Source of the DNA: Streptomyces collinus Tu 365 | GTDB lineage: Bacteria > Actinomycetota > Actinomycetes > Streptomycetales > Streptomycetaceae | NCBI RefSeq assembly: GCF_000444875.1 | Contig: NC_021985.1 | Location: forward strand, 6,406,170-6,470,169 | Direction: 5' to 3' | DNA: 64,000 bases | Part shown: positions 33,163 to 40,113 of the stretch, piece by piece | Numbering within the stretch: the stretch's first letter is position 1 | How the letters are laid out: every line of letters begins with the position of its first letter | Notes under the pieces: generated by a model | The model's database searches: none | Seen by the model: only the letters and a program-made list of their open reading frames with translations | What the model was told of the DNA's origin: nothing | Translations under genes and position numbers: made by a program

Positions 33163-33258
33163 TGGCGGAGAGGGCAGGATTCGAACCTGCGCAGGCCGTC
33201 GCCGGCCCGACCTGAGGCGTGCTCAAGGTCCCCGATCAGCCACTCCGGGCACCTCTCC
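33163..33258 (-). tRNA. Serine-type tRNA with non-canonical, enlarged anticodon arm, inside the biosynthetic cluster
   Basis: This 96-nt gene encodes its own CCA. The acceptor stem is GGAGAGG/CCTCTCC, with discriminator G. The T arm is perfect (GCAGG-TTCGAAT-CCTGC). A D arm CCCG...CGGG has the conserved GG in its loop. A long variable arm of about 6 bp (CGGGCC...GGCCTG) marks a class II tRNA, and with G73 this indicates serine. The anticodon arm is abnormal. Outer pairs ACCT/AGGT (or GACCT/AGGTC) enclose 12 nt (TGAGCACGCCTC) instead of 7, foldable as a bulged T, a GAG/CTC pair block and a 5-nt CACGC loop. No U33 or clear anticodon is present. SerRS recognises the variable arm and not the anticodon, so charging remains plausible while translation does not. 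GTCAG repeats lie 56 bp upstream. Confidence 0.8.
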
Positions 33259-33273
33259 TCGCTTCCGGCCCGG

Positions 33274-33295
33274 TTTCCCGTGCCGTTCACGGAAA
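33274..33295. repeat. Short hairpin in the tRNA leader
   Basis: TTTCCCGTG (33274-33282) and CACGGAAA (33288-33295) form a short stem between the GTCAG repeats and the tRNA 5' end. It would lie in the precursor tRNA leader. Confidence 0.35.
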
Positions 33296-33312
33296 CAACA
33301 GTCGCAGCACCC

Positions 33313-33341
33313 GCTGACGGAATGCTGACACGCTTCTGACG
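33313..33341 (-). promoter_or_regulatory. Putative SARP operator 2, oriented toward the tRNA gene
   Basis: On the minus strand three GTCAG cores at 33340-33336, 33329-33325 and 33318-33314 are spaced exactly 11 bp. The orientation matches that of the other sites relative to their nearest genes and points at the tRNA, 56 bp away. The DUF2156 transferase starts 92 bp away on the other side and may share the site. Confidence 0.65.
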
Positions 33342-33432
33342 CAGGCAATGAATTCCTTGTGGCCCTTTTCTCGGACGTCCTCACGGTGTTGTACTCCCTT
33401 CGATGGAAAACGCTCCCGAAAGGGGTAAGGGA

Positions 33433-34440
33433 ATGACCGCGACCACCACCGAAACCGTCACCGGAAACCTGGTTCTCGACGCCATACGCCGCCACACGGA
33501 CGCCGAGAACCCGAGTTCTTTCCTGGCGCTCAACAGCGGAAACAGTACGTTCACCGTCCCGGGCACGGACGGTGTCGTCGTCTACCGCCGCACCGGCCGC
33601 TGGGCCGTGCAGTTCGGCGGCCCGTTCGCCGCCGGACAGGACTACGCCACCCTCCTGGAGGGCTTCCGGCAGTACGTCCGCGACGAGGGCCTGAGCCTCG
33701 TCGGCGTCCAGCTCCAGCGCTCCGACGCCGAGCGCTACGCCGCCGCCGGCTTCACCGTCAACCAGGTCGGCGCCTCCTGGGCGGTGGGCCTGCCCGAGTT
33801 CACCCTGCGCGGCACCAAGTTCATGCAGCTGCGCAACAAGATCTCCCGCGCCCACCGCAACGGCCTGACGATCAAGGAGGTCGACGCGGCCGACGTCCAG
33901 GACGCCATCGCCACCATCGACCAGGCCTGGCTCGGCTCCAAGGGCGGAGCCCAGCAACTGGAGTTCCTGGTCGGCCAGATCGGCGGCCCGGTCCAGGAGC
34001 ACCGCCGCCTGTTCGTCGGCACCATCGACGGCGCCCCGGTCGCGTACATCTCGTACTCGCCGGTCTACGGCAGCCGGGCCGGCTGGATGCACGACCTGAG
34101 CCGGCGCATCCCGGAGGGCTCGCCGGGCCTCATGGAGGCCATCAACGCGCACGCCATCGAGGTGTTCCGGGCCGAGGGCGTGCAGTGGCTGCACTTCGGG
34201 TTCACGCCCTTCACCGGGCTGGACGCGAGCCACGAACTCGACGGCCACAGCCCCGCGTTCCAGTGGCTCATGCACGCTCTGTGGGCCGAGGGCGCGGCGC
34301 TGTACCCGGCGCAGACGCAGCTGTCGTACAAGCAGAAGTGGGCTCCCGACGTGCTGATCCCGGAGTACGTCGCCGTGGACGGCCCGCAGGCCTCGCTGCC
34401 CGGCTTCGCGCACGTCTTCCGCGCCTGCAACGCCTTCTGA
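33433..34440 (+). CDS. DUF2156/LPG-synthase C-terminal-type aminoacyl-tRNA transferase (VlmA-like)
   Basis: This 335-aa protein has the double-GNAT fold of the MprF/LPG-synthase C-terminal domain: NSTFTVPGTDGVVVYRRTGRWAVQFGGPFA, FMQLRNKISRAHRNGLTIKEV, FVGTIDGAPVAYISYSPVYG, and GWMHDLSRRIPEGSPGLMEAINAHAIEVFR followed by LHFGFTPF. It is soluble, with no N-terminal flippase domain. In the valanimycin pathway VlmA, a member of this superfamily, moves serine from seryl-tRNA to isobutylhydroxylamine. Here a serine-type tRNA gene is adjacent and a SerRS lies in the cluster, so seryl transfer to an N-hydroxyalkylamine is the likely role. AGGGG lies 7 nt before the ATG at 33433; an upstream ATG at 33403 has no ribosome site. 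Confidence 0.82.
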   Translation: MTATTTETVTGNLVLDAIRRHTDAENPSSFLALNSGNSTFTVPGTDGVVVYRRTGRWAVQFGGPFAAGQDYATLLEGFRQYVRDEGLSLVGVQLQRSDAERYAAAGFTVNQVGASWAVGLPEFTLRGTKFMQLRNKISRAHRNGLTIKEVDAADVQDAIATIDQAWLGSKGGAQQLEFLVGQIGGPVQEHRRLFVGTIDGAPVAYISYSPVYGSRAGWMHDLSRRIPEGSPGLMEAINAHAIEVFRAEGVQWLHFGFTPFTGLDASHELDGHSPAFQWLMHALWAEGAALYPAQTQLSYKQKWAPDVLIPEYVAVDGPQASLPGFAHVFRACNAF

Positions 34441-34520
34441 CGGCACCGGCACCCCACTCCCCACCGCGCACCACCCACCCCCACCGCACCGCACACACGC
34501 ACCGGAAGGAGCGAGCAGAG

Positions 34521-34670
34521 ATGAGCCAGTCCACCGAGGAACTCCAGCACGCCATGGTCGAGCAGCTGATGGCGGTCATCGGCGCCCCCGACGACGAGGC
34601 GGTGGCCGAGGCCGCCGACTCGGTCGTCCGCGCCCTCGACGAGCGCCTGCGCGCCGGGGCGGCCGGCTGA
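34521..34670 (+). CDS. Small acidic helical protein, 49 aa
   Basis: This short gene (MSQSTEELQHAMVEQLMAVIG, then DDEAVAEAADSVVRALDER) has AAGGAG about 9 nt upstream of its ATG and lies 80 bp after the transferase gene on the same strand. The peptide is acidic and predicted to be two amphipathic helices. I recognise no family. Its conserved-looking placement suggests an accessory or regulatory partner of the transferase or a co-expressed small protein. A carrier role is unlikely because no DSL-type serine motif is present. Confidence 0.55.
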   Translation: MSQSTEELQHAMVEQLMAVIGAPDDEAVAEAADSVVRALDERLRAGAAG

Positions 34671-34689
34671 GCCCCGCGCCGCACACCCG

Positions 34690-34716
34690 GTCAGACCGGT
34701 ATCAGTGCCACATCAG
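34690..34716 (+). promoter_or_regulatory. Putative SARP operator 3
   Basis: GTCAG (34690-34694), ATCAG (34701-34705) and ATCAG (34712-34716) are spaced exactly 11 bp and point toward the desaturase gene, though 214 bp from its start. Confidence 0.45.
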
Positions 34717-34761
34717 CGCTCCACGGAACGCTGGACACACGTTCGCCCGGCGGTCCGGGCC

Positions 34762-34785
34762 CGGGAGCACCGCACTGTGCTCCCG
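34762..34785. terminator. 9-bp hairpin between transferase and desaturase operons
   Basis: CGGGAGCAC (34762-34770), CGCACT, GTGCTCCCG (34777-34785) form a perfect stem. It may end transcription from the transferase genes or lie in the desaturase leader. The rest of the 259-bp gap holds only operator 3 and the AAGGAG ribosome site. Confidence 0.4.
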
Positions 34786-34929
34786 TCGCCCGGGTCCGCC
34801 GGACGGACCCCAGGCCCTGTCCCGCGGCGGTGACCGCGCGGGAGCTGAAGTCGACTCGCGGCGCCCGCAGCTCCGTGGGGCAGCGGTGCCGCCGCCCGAT
34901 CCGGGCACTTCTCCCAAGGAGAGCAACGC

Positions 34930-36045
34930 ATGCAGCGTCCGCACACACAAGAGGCCGGGGCCGCGCTGGCCGCCGGTTCAGGCGCCGGCGCCGGGCAGCG
35001 CACCGGTGCCTCGGCGACCTTCTCCGAACTACTCAAACGGGTCAAGGCCGAGGGTCTGCTCGACCTCGACCCCCGGTACTACGTGGGCAAACTCGCCCTC
35101 AACACCGCCCTGCTGCTGATCGGGTTCGCCGCCTTCTTCGAGCTGGGCGACTCCTGGTGGCAGCTGCTGACGGCCCTGTGGATGGGGCTGTGCGGCGGCC
35201 AGTCGGCGTTCATGTGGCACGACGCCGGCCACAAGGCGATGTTCCGCAGCAAGAAGGCCGCCTCGGCGGTCGGCTACGTCCACGCCAACCTGGTCAACGG
35301 GGTCAGCTACGGCTGGTGGGTCAACCACCACAACCGCCACCACAGCAACCCCAACCACCTGGACATGGACCCGGACATCGGCCGGCGCACCGCCATCTTC
35401 GACATCAAGCAGTACCCGACCCGCAAGGGCACCCAGAAGTTCGTCGTGCGCTACCAGAGCGTGCTGTTCTTCGTGCTGCTGGTGCTCGAGGGCTTCAAGA
35501 TGCTGAAGACCGCCGTGCTGTCGATCGCCCAGGGCAAGACGAAGCGGCCCGTGCTGGAGACCTCCCTCATCGTGCTGCGCACCGCCGTCTACCTCGGCCT
35601 CGTCTTCACCGTGCTCTCCCCGGTCCTGGCCGTCGCCTTCGTCCTGGTCCAGCACGCCGCCCTGGGCGTCTACTTCGGGATGATCTTCGCGCCGAACCAC
35701 AAGGGCATGGACATCCGCGACGGTGACGAGGAGACCCTGGACTGGCTGGAGCGCCAGGTCCTCACCTCCCGCAACATCCGGCCCAGCCTGCTGATCGACT
35801 TCCTCTACGGCGGTCTCAACTACCAGGTGGAGCACCACCTGTTCCCGGCCATGCCGCAGAAGAGCCTGCCGCGCGCCCGGGAGCTGACCCGCGAGTACTG
35901 CGCCGAGCGCGGGGTGCCCTACCACGAGGTCGGGTTCTGGGCCTCGTACCGCGAGGTCGCCTCGTTCCTGCACGAGGTCAGCGCGCCGGTGCGACGCGGC
36001 GACGTGGAGGAGCAGATCCGGCGCCAGGCCATGGAAGCCGCCTGA
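34930..36045 (+). CDS. Membrane fatty acid desaturase
   Basis: This 371-aa integral membrane diiron enzyme has the three histidine boxes: HDAGH (in MWHDAGHKAMF), HHNRHH (NHHNRHHSNPNHLDMDPD) and QVEHH (YQVEHHLFP). Hydrophobic pairs lie between them (LNTALLLIGFAAFFELG, VLFFVLLVLEGF, LVFTVLSPVLAVAFVLV). It would insert a double bond into an acyl chain, or into the alkyl chain of the azoxy product; alkenyl-azoxy groups occur in elaiomycin and azodyrecins. The ferredoxin encoded at 37668 could be an electron donor. Confidence 0.88.
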   Translation: MQRPHTQEAGAALAAGSGAGAGQRTGASATFSELLKRVKAEGLLDLDPRYYVGKLALNTALLLIGFAAFFELGDSWWQLLTALWMGLCGGQSAFMWHDAGHKAMFRSKKAASAVGYVHANLVNGVSYGWWVNHHNRHHSNPNHLDMDPDIGRRTAIFDIKQYPTRKGTQKFVVRYQSVLFFVLLVLEGFKMLKTAVLSIAQGKTKRPVLETSLIVLRTAVYLGLVFTVLSPVLAVAFVLVQHAALGVYFGMIFAPNHKGMDIRDGDEETLDWLERQVLTSRNIRPSLLIDFLYGGLNYQVEHHLFPAMPQKSLPRARELTREYCAERGVPYHEVGFWASYREVASFLHEVSAPVRRGDVEEQIRRQAMEAA

Positions 36046-36155
36046 GGCCGGTCCACCACCCCGCACCACCTTCCCCACACCCCCGCGCCCTCTTCCCCAC
36101 ACCCCCCACAGCGGGCACCCGCCCCCACACCCCCACACCCGGCCCCCGGGCCGCG

Positions 36156-36210
36156 CGCCCGGGCCACCGCGGGCCCGGGCCGCGCGCCCGGCCCCGCGGT
36201 GGCCCGGGCG
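36156..36210. repeat. 17-bp perfect inverted repeat between desaturase and MFS genes
   Basis: Arms 36156-36172 and 36194-36210 are perfectly complementary over 17 bp with a 21-nt GC-only spacer. They sit in a 223-bp gap whose first half is strongly C-rich on the plus strand (runs of CCCCACACCC type). It is probably a terminator or attenuator. Confidence 0.55.
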
Positions 36211-36268
36211 GTTCCTTCCCGGGAGCGACGCAAGAGTTCGCAGGCAAGTCCCCAAAGGAGCCAGCCCC

Positions 36269-37639
36269 ATGTCCCAGACCACCGCGGCGGCGGGCGGAGT
36301 CACCGCCCCCGCCTCGATCGGGGTCCGCCTGGACCGCATGCCGATCACCCCGCTGCACCGAAGACTCACCGCGGTCATCGGCGTCGGCCTGTTCTTCGAC
36401 ACCTTCGAGAACAACCTGTCGGGCACCATCGGCAAGGTGCTGCAGAGCGACTTCGGCTTCGGCGCCACCTCGCTCAAGCTCGTCCTGGCCTCCGTGTTCG
36501 TCGGCCAGTTCATCGGTTCCCTGACGCTCGGCCGGATCGCCGACCGGTTCGGCCGGCGCCGCGCCTTCCTGATCAACCTCGCCATCTACTCGGTGTTCTC
36601 GCTGCTCGGCGCGTTCTCCCCGAACGCCGGCTGGCTGATCGTCACCCGCTTCCTCGCCGGTGTCGGCATCGGCGCCGAACAGGCCCTGTCCGACTGCTAC
36701 CTGGCCGACGTGCTGCCCGCCCGCAAACGCGGCCGGTTCATCGCCTGGGCCTACACCCTCGCCTTCTGCGGGGTCCCCGCCGTCGGCTTCGCCGCCCTGT
36801 GGCTGGTGCCGCTGACCCCGCTCGGCGTGGCCGGCTGGCGCTGGCTGTTCGTGCTCGGCGCGCTCGGCTCGGCCGTGGTGTGGATCCTGCGCCGGCAGCT
36901 CATCGAGTCCCCGCGCTGGCTGGCCGCCGCGGGCCGCACCGCGGAGGCGGAGCACCTGGTCGACCGCATGGAGGCGGAGGCGGCGGGCCGCGGCCTGCCG
37001 CTGGAGACCCCCGCGCCCGCCGAGCCCGGCACGGCCGGCCCGCAGGCCCGGCTGCGGGACGTCCTGCGCCCCGGCATGCTCCGCCGCACGCTCGTCCTGT
37101 GGCTGTTCTGCGTGCTCTCCGTCGTCGGCTACTACGGCTTCGGCACCCTCGCCCCGCAGATCGTCGCAGCCAAGGGCTACGGCATCGTCGCCGGCCTCGG
37201 CTTCACCGCGCTGTCCTTCCTCGGCTACCCGGTGGGATCCGCCCTCGCCCTGCCCGTCGTCGACCGCGTCGAACGGCGCACCCTGGTCGCCCTCTCGGCG
37301 GCCGCGATGATGCTCGCCGGACTCGGCTTCGGCTACGCGGACTCCGCCGCGACGATCGTCGTCTGCGGCTTCGCCTACACCCTGTTCAGCAACGTCTTCT
37401 CCAGCGTCTCGCACGTGTACCTGTCGGAGCAGTACCCCACCGCGATCCGGGCCACCGCCTCCGGCGCCGCCTACTCGCTGTCCAAACTCAGCGCCGCCGC
37501 ACTGCCGTTCGTGCTGCTGCCGGTGCTGGACACGCACGGCACCGGCGCCCTGTTCGGTGTCATCGCCGCCGCCATGGCCGTCCTCGCCGTCACCGTGCTG
37601 ACCCTGGGCGAGCGCACCACCGGCACCCCACTGAAGTGA
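36269..37639 (+). CDS. MFS transporter (sugar porter-like family)
   Basis: This 456-aa protein has 12 predicted helices. The conserved loop GRIADRFGRRRAF lies between helices 2 and 3, a second motif LADVLPARKRGRFIAW between helices 4 and 5, and the PESPRWL-like segment RQLIESPRWLAAAGR follows helix 6. These mark the metabolite:H+ symporter/sugar-porter branch. In this cluster it may take up a precursor or export the product. GGAG ribosome site at 36256-36260. Confidence 0.85.
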   Translation: MSQTTAAAGGVTAPASIGVRLDRMPITPLHRRLTAVIGVGLFFDTFENNLSGTIGKVLQSDFGFGATSLKLVLASVFVGQFIGSLTLGRIADRFGRRRAFLINLAIYSVFSLLGAFSPNAGWLIVTRFLAGVGIGAEQALSDCYLADVLPARKRGRFIAWAYTLAFCGVPAVGFAALWLVPLTPLGVAGWRWLFVLGALGSAVVWILRRQLIESPRWLAAAGRTAEAEHLVDRMEAEAAGRGLPLETPAPAEPGTAGPQARLRDVLRPGMLRRTLVLWLFCVLSVVGYYGFGTLAPQIVAAKGYGIVAGLGFTALSFLGYPVGSALALPVVDRVERRTLVALSAAAMMLAGLGFGYADSAATIVVCGFAYTLFSNVFSSVSHVYLSEQYPTAIRATASGAAYSLSKLSAAALPFVLLPVLDTHGTGALFGVIAAAMAVLAVTVLTLGERTTGTPLK

Positions 37640-37667
37640 AACCGGCCGACCTAACGAGGAGTTGAGC

Positions 37668-37997
37668 ATGGCCTACGTCATCGGACTGCCCTGCGTCGAC
37701 GTCAAGGACCGCTCCTGCATCGAGGAGTGCCCCGTGGACTGCATCTACGAGGGCCGCCGCGCCCTCTACATCCATCCGGAGGAATGCGTGGACTGCGGCG
37801 CCTGCGAACCGGTGTGCCCGGTCGACGCCATCTACTTCGAGGACGACATGCCCGAGGAGTGGGGCGCCGACCACGCGGCCTCCAACGCCGCCTTCTTCGA
37901 CGGGCTCGGCTCGCCCGGCGGCGGCAGCGCCCTCGGCCCCCAGGACCACGACTCCCCGCTGGTGGGCGCCCTGCCCCAGGAGGTGACGGTGGCATGA
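37668..37997 (+). CDS. 7Fe ferredoxin
   Basis: This 109-aa ferredoxin has clustered cysteines in CxxV...DRSCIEECPVDCIYEG and CVDCGACEPVCPVDAIY, as in actinobacterial [3Fe-4S][4Fe-4S] ferredoxins. AGGAG lies 6 nt before the ATG at 37668; a TTG at 37662 is less likely. It overlaps the enoyl reductase gene by ATGA. It could serve the desaturase, the diiron oxidase or the P450. Confidence 0.88.
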   Translation: MAYVIGLPCVDVKDRSCIEECPVDCIYEGRRALYIHPEECVDCGACEPVCPVDAIYFEDDMPEEWGADHAASNAAFFDGLGSPGGGSALGPQDHDSPLVGALPQEVTVA

Positions 37998-38761
37998 GCG
38001 GCATCCTCGCCGGCAAGCGCGTCCTGGTGACCGGGGTCGTCACGGACGCCTCCATCGCCTTCCACGTGGCCCGGATCGCCCAGGAGGAGGGCGCCGAGGT
38101 CCTGCTGACCGGCTTCGGCCGGCTCAGCCTCATCGAGCGCGTCGCGGGCCGCCTGCCCAAACCCGCCCCGGTGATCGAGCTGGACGTCACCGACAAGGAC
38201 CAGCTCGCCTCCCTGGCCGGGCGGATCGGCGAGCACGTCGACTCCCTCGACGGCGTCGTGCACTCCATCGCCTACGGCCCGCAGGGCGCCTTCTCGTTCC
38301 TGGACGGCACCTGGGACGACGTCTCCACCGCCGTGCAGGTCTCGGCCTACTCGCTGAAGTCCCTCACCACGGCCTGCCTGCCGCTGCTGGAGCGGCGCGG
38401 CGGCTCGGTCGTCGGCCTCACCTTCGACGCGGCCGTCGCCTGGCCGCACTACGACTGGATGGGCGTCGCCAAGGCCGCCCTGGAGGCCACCAGCCGCTAC
38501 CTCGCCCGCGACCTCGGCGGCCGCGGCATCCGCTGCAACCTCGTCGCGGCCGGCCCGCTGCGCTCCATGGCCGCCAAGTCCATCCCGGGCTTCTCGCAGC
38601 TCGCCGACGTCTGGGAGACCGAGCGGGCCCCGGCCGGCTGGGACCTCGCCGACCCGGACCCGGCCGCCCGCGGGGTCGTCGCCCTGCTGTCGGACTTCTT
38701 CCCGCGCACCACCGGCGAGATCGTCCACGTGGACGGCGGAGTGCACATGATGGGCGCGTGA
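37994..38761 (+). CDS. FabI-like enoyl-ACP reductase (SDR family)
   Basis: This 255-aa short-chain dehydrogenase fits the InhA/FabI branch. It has a cofactor loop GKRVLVTGVVTDASIAFHVA (FabI type, not the classic TGxxxGxG), HSIAYGPQGAFSFLD, the YX6K pair in YDWMGVAKAALEATSRYLARDLG, and RCNLVAAGPLRSMAAKSIPGF. It would reduce an enoyl thioester during synthesis of the alkyl chain. With KAS III, KAS II and an ACP also in the cluster, this suggests a dedicated chain-building set. Coupled to the ferredoxin by ATGA. Confidence 0.87.
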   Translation: MSGILAGKRVLVTGVVTDASIAFHVARIAQEEGAEVLLTGFGRLSLIERVAGRLPKPAPVIELDVTDKDQLASLAGRIGEHVDSLDGVVHSIAYGPQGAFSFLDGTWDDVSTAVQVSAYSLKSLTTACLPLLERRGGSVVGLTFDAAVAWPHYDWMGVAKAALEATSRYLARDLGGRGIRCNLVAAGPLRSMAAKSIPGFSQLADVWETERAPAGWDLADPDPAARGVVALLSDFFPRTTGEIVHVDGGVHMMGA

Positions 38762-38766
38762 GGCAC

Positions 38767-38817
38767 CGCGAAGGGGCGGGAGCCGAGGTCCTCACCTCGG
38801 CTCCCGCCCCTTTCGCG
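38767..38817. terminator. Bidirectional terminator, about 22-bp stem
   Basis: Arms 38767-38789 and 38794-38817 pair almost perfectly (one bulge, CCTC loop) between the converging enoyl reductase and seryl-tRNA synthetase genes. It can act on both strands. Confidence 0.8.
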
Positions 38818-38835
38818 TCCCGGGCCGGGCCCCGG

Positions 38836-40113
38836 CTACTCGGTCCCGCCGCCCGGCAGGATCCGCCGGAACCCGGTGTACGGCACGAGGGCGTCGGGCA
38901 GCACCACGGACCCGTCGTCCCGCACGCCCTGCTCCAGCAGCGCGGCCACCGTGCGGCCGATCGGCAGGGCCGAGCCGTTGAGCGTGGCCGCCGGCGTCTT
39001 GCGGCCGTCGGCCCGCTTGACCCGGATGTCCGCGCGGCGGGCCTGGAAGGTCCCGCAGTCGGACACCGAGGAGATCTCCCGGTAGGCGCCGCCGCCGGGC
39101 AGCCACACCTCGATGTCGTACGTCATCCGCGCCGAGAAGCCCATGTCGCCCGCGGGCAGCAGCACGGTGCGGAAGGACAGTTCGAGCCGGCGCAGGCACT
39201 CCTCGGCGTGCGCGACCATCAGCGCCAGCTGCTCCTGCGCCACCTCCGGTGCGCAGATCCGCACCAGCTCCACCTTCTCGAACTGGTGCAGCCGCAGCAC
39301 GCCCCGGGTGTCCCGGCCGTACGCCCCCGCCTCCGCGCGGAAGCAGGGCGTACGGGCGGTGAACGCGTACGGCAGTTTGCGCGCGTCCAGGAGCTGCCCG
39401 GCCACCAGGTTGGTCAGCGGCACCTCGGCGGTCGGGATCAGGAACAGCTCCCGGTCGCCGACCTGGGTGCGGAACAGGTCCTCCTCGAACTTGGGCAGCT
39501 GCCCGGTCCCGGTCATCGTGTCGCGGCCGACCAGGAACGGCACCGACTGCTCGGTGTAGCCGTGCTCGCGGGTGTGCAGGTCGAGGAAGAAGTCGCCGAG
39601 GGCCCGCTCCAGCCGGGCCCCGGCCCCGTGCGACACGCTGAACCGGGCACCGGAGAGCCGGGCCGCCGCGGGGGAGTCGAGGATGCCGAGCGCCTCCCCG
39701 ATCTCCGCGTGGTGGCGGGCGCCGTCGGTCGGGCGCGGGGCGGGACCGCCGCGCCTGACCTCCACCGCCTCCTTCTCCGAGTCGCCGTCCGGCACGGCGT
39801 CCAGCGGCAGGTTGGGGATGCCCAGCAGCAGCTCGGTCAGCGCGCCGGCGGCCGTGCGGGCGGTGCCCTCCGCCTGCTGCACCTCGGCGCGCAGCGCCCG
39901 GGCCGCCTCCTTCTCCGCCTCGGTCGGCGGCCCCGAGCGGCGGGCCTTGGCGGTGCGGTTCAGTTCGGTGCGCAGCCGGGTCACCTCGGCCTGGGAGGCC
40001 GAGCGGTCCCGCAGCGCGCCGCTCACAGCGTCCAGGTCGAGGTCGTAGCGGCGCCGGGCCAGGCGGCGGACCGCCTCGGGACCGGCCTCGATCAGCTCGT
40101 TCGGGTCATGCAT
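38836..40113 (-). CDS. Cluster-encoded seryl-tRNA synthetase (VlmL-like)
   Basis: This 425-aa class II synthetase charges tRNA-Ser. An N-terminal coiled-coil arm (about residues 25-105) grips the long variable arm. Motif 1 lies in GAGARLERALGDFFLDLH, serine-binding TAE in LIPTAEVPLTNL, motif 2 in FRAEAGAYGRDTRGVLRLHQFEKVEL, and motif 3 in LNGSALPIGRTVAALLEQG. The length is normal for SerRS. A synthetase inside a biosynthetic cluster is explained in the valanimycin pathway, where VlmL makes seryl-tRNA for VlmA. It is the last gene of a long minus-strand run and overlaps the permease gene by 8 bp. Confidence 0.92.
   Translation of the reverse strand: MHDPNELIEAGPEAVRRLARRRYDLDLDAVSGALRDRSASQAEVTRLRTELNRTAKARRSGPPTEAEKEAARALRAEVQQAEGTARTAAGALTELLLGIPNLPLDAVPDGDSEKEAVEVRRGGPAPRPTDGARHHAEIGEALGILDSPAAARLSGARFSVSHGAGARLERALGDFFLDLHTREHGYTEQSVPFLVGRDTMTGTGQLPKFEEDLFRTQVGDRELFLIPTAEVPLTNLVAGQLLDARKLPYAFTARTPCFRAEAGAYGRDTRGVLRLHQFEKVELVRICAPEVAQEQLALMVAHAEECLRRLELSFRTVLLPAGDMGFSARMTYDIEVWLPGGGAYREISSVSDCGTFQARRADIRVKRADGRKTPAATLNGSALPIGRTVAALLEQGVRDDGSVVLPDALVPYTGFRRILPGGGTE

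Noticed and set aside
33163..33258. tRNA-Sec or a normal tRNA-Ser/Leu
   Set aside because: The acceptor stem is 7 bp, the D arm is not 6 bp and the UCA triplet present (in GCCTCAGG) has no proper loop. Leu is disfavoured by discriminator G. No placement gives a standard 5-bp stem with a 7-nt loop and U33.
36121..36210. CRISPR-like or tandem repeat array
   Set aside because: The repeated GC blocks are parts of one inverted repeat and a C-rich tract, without regular spacers.
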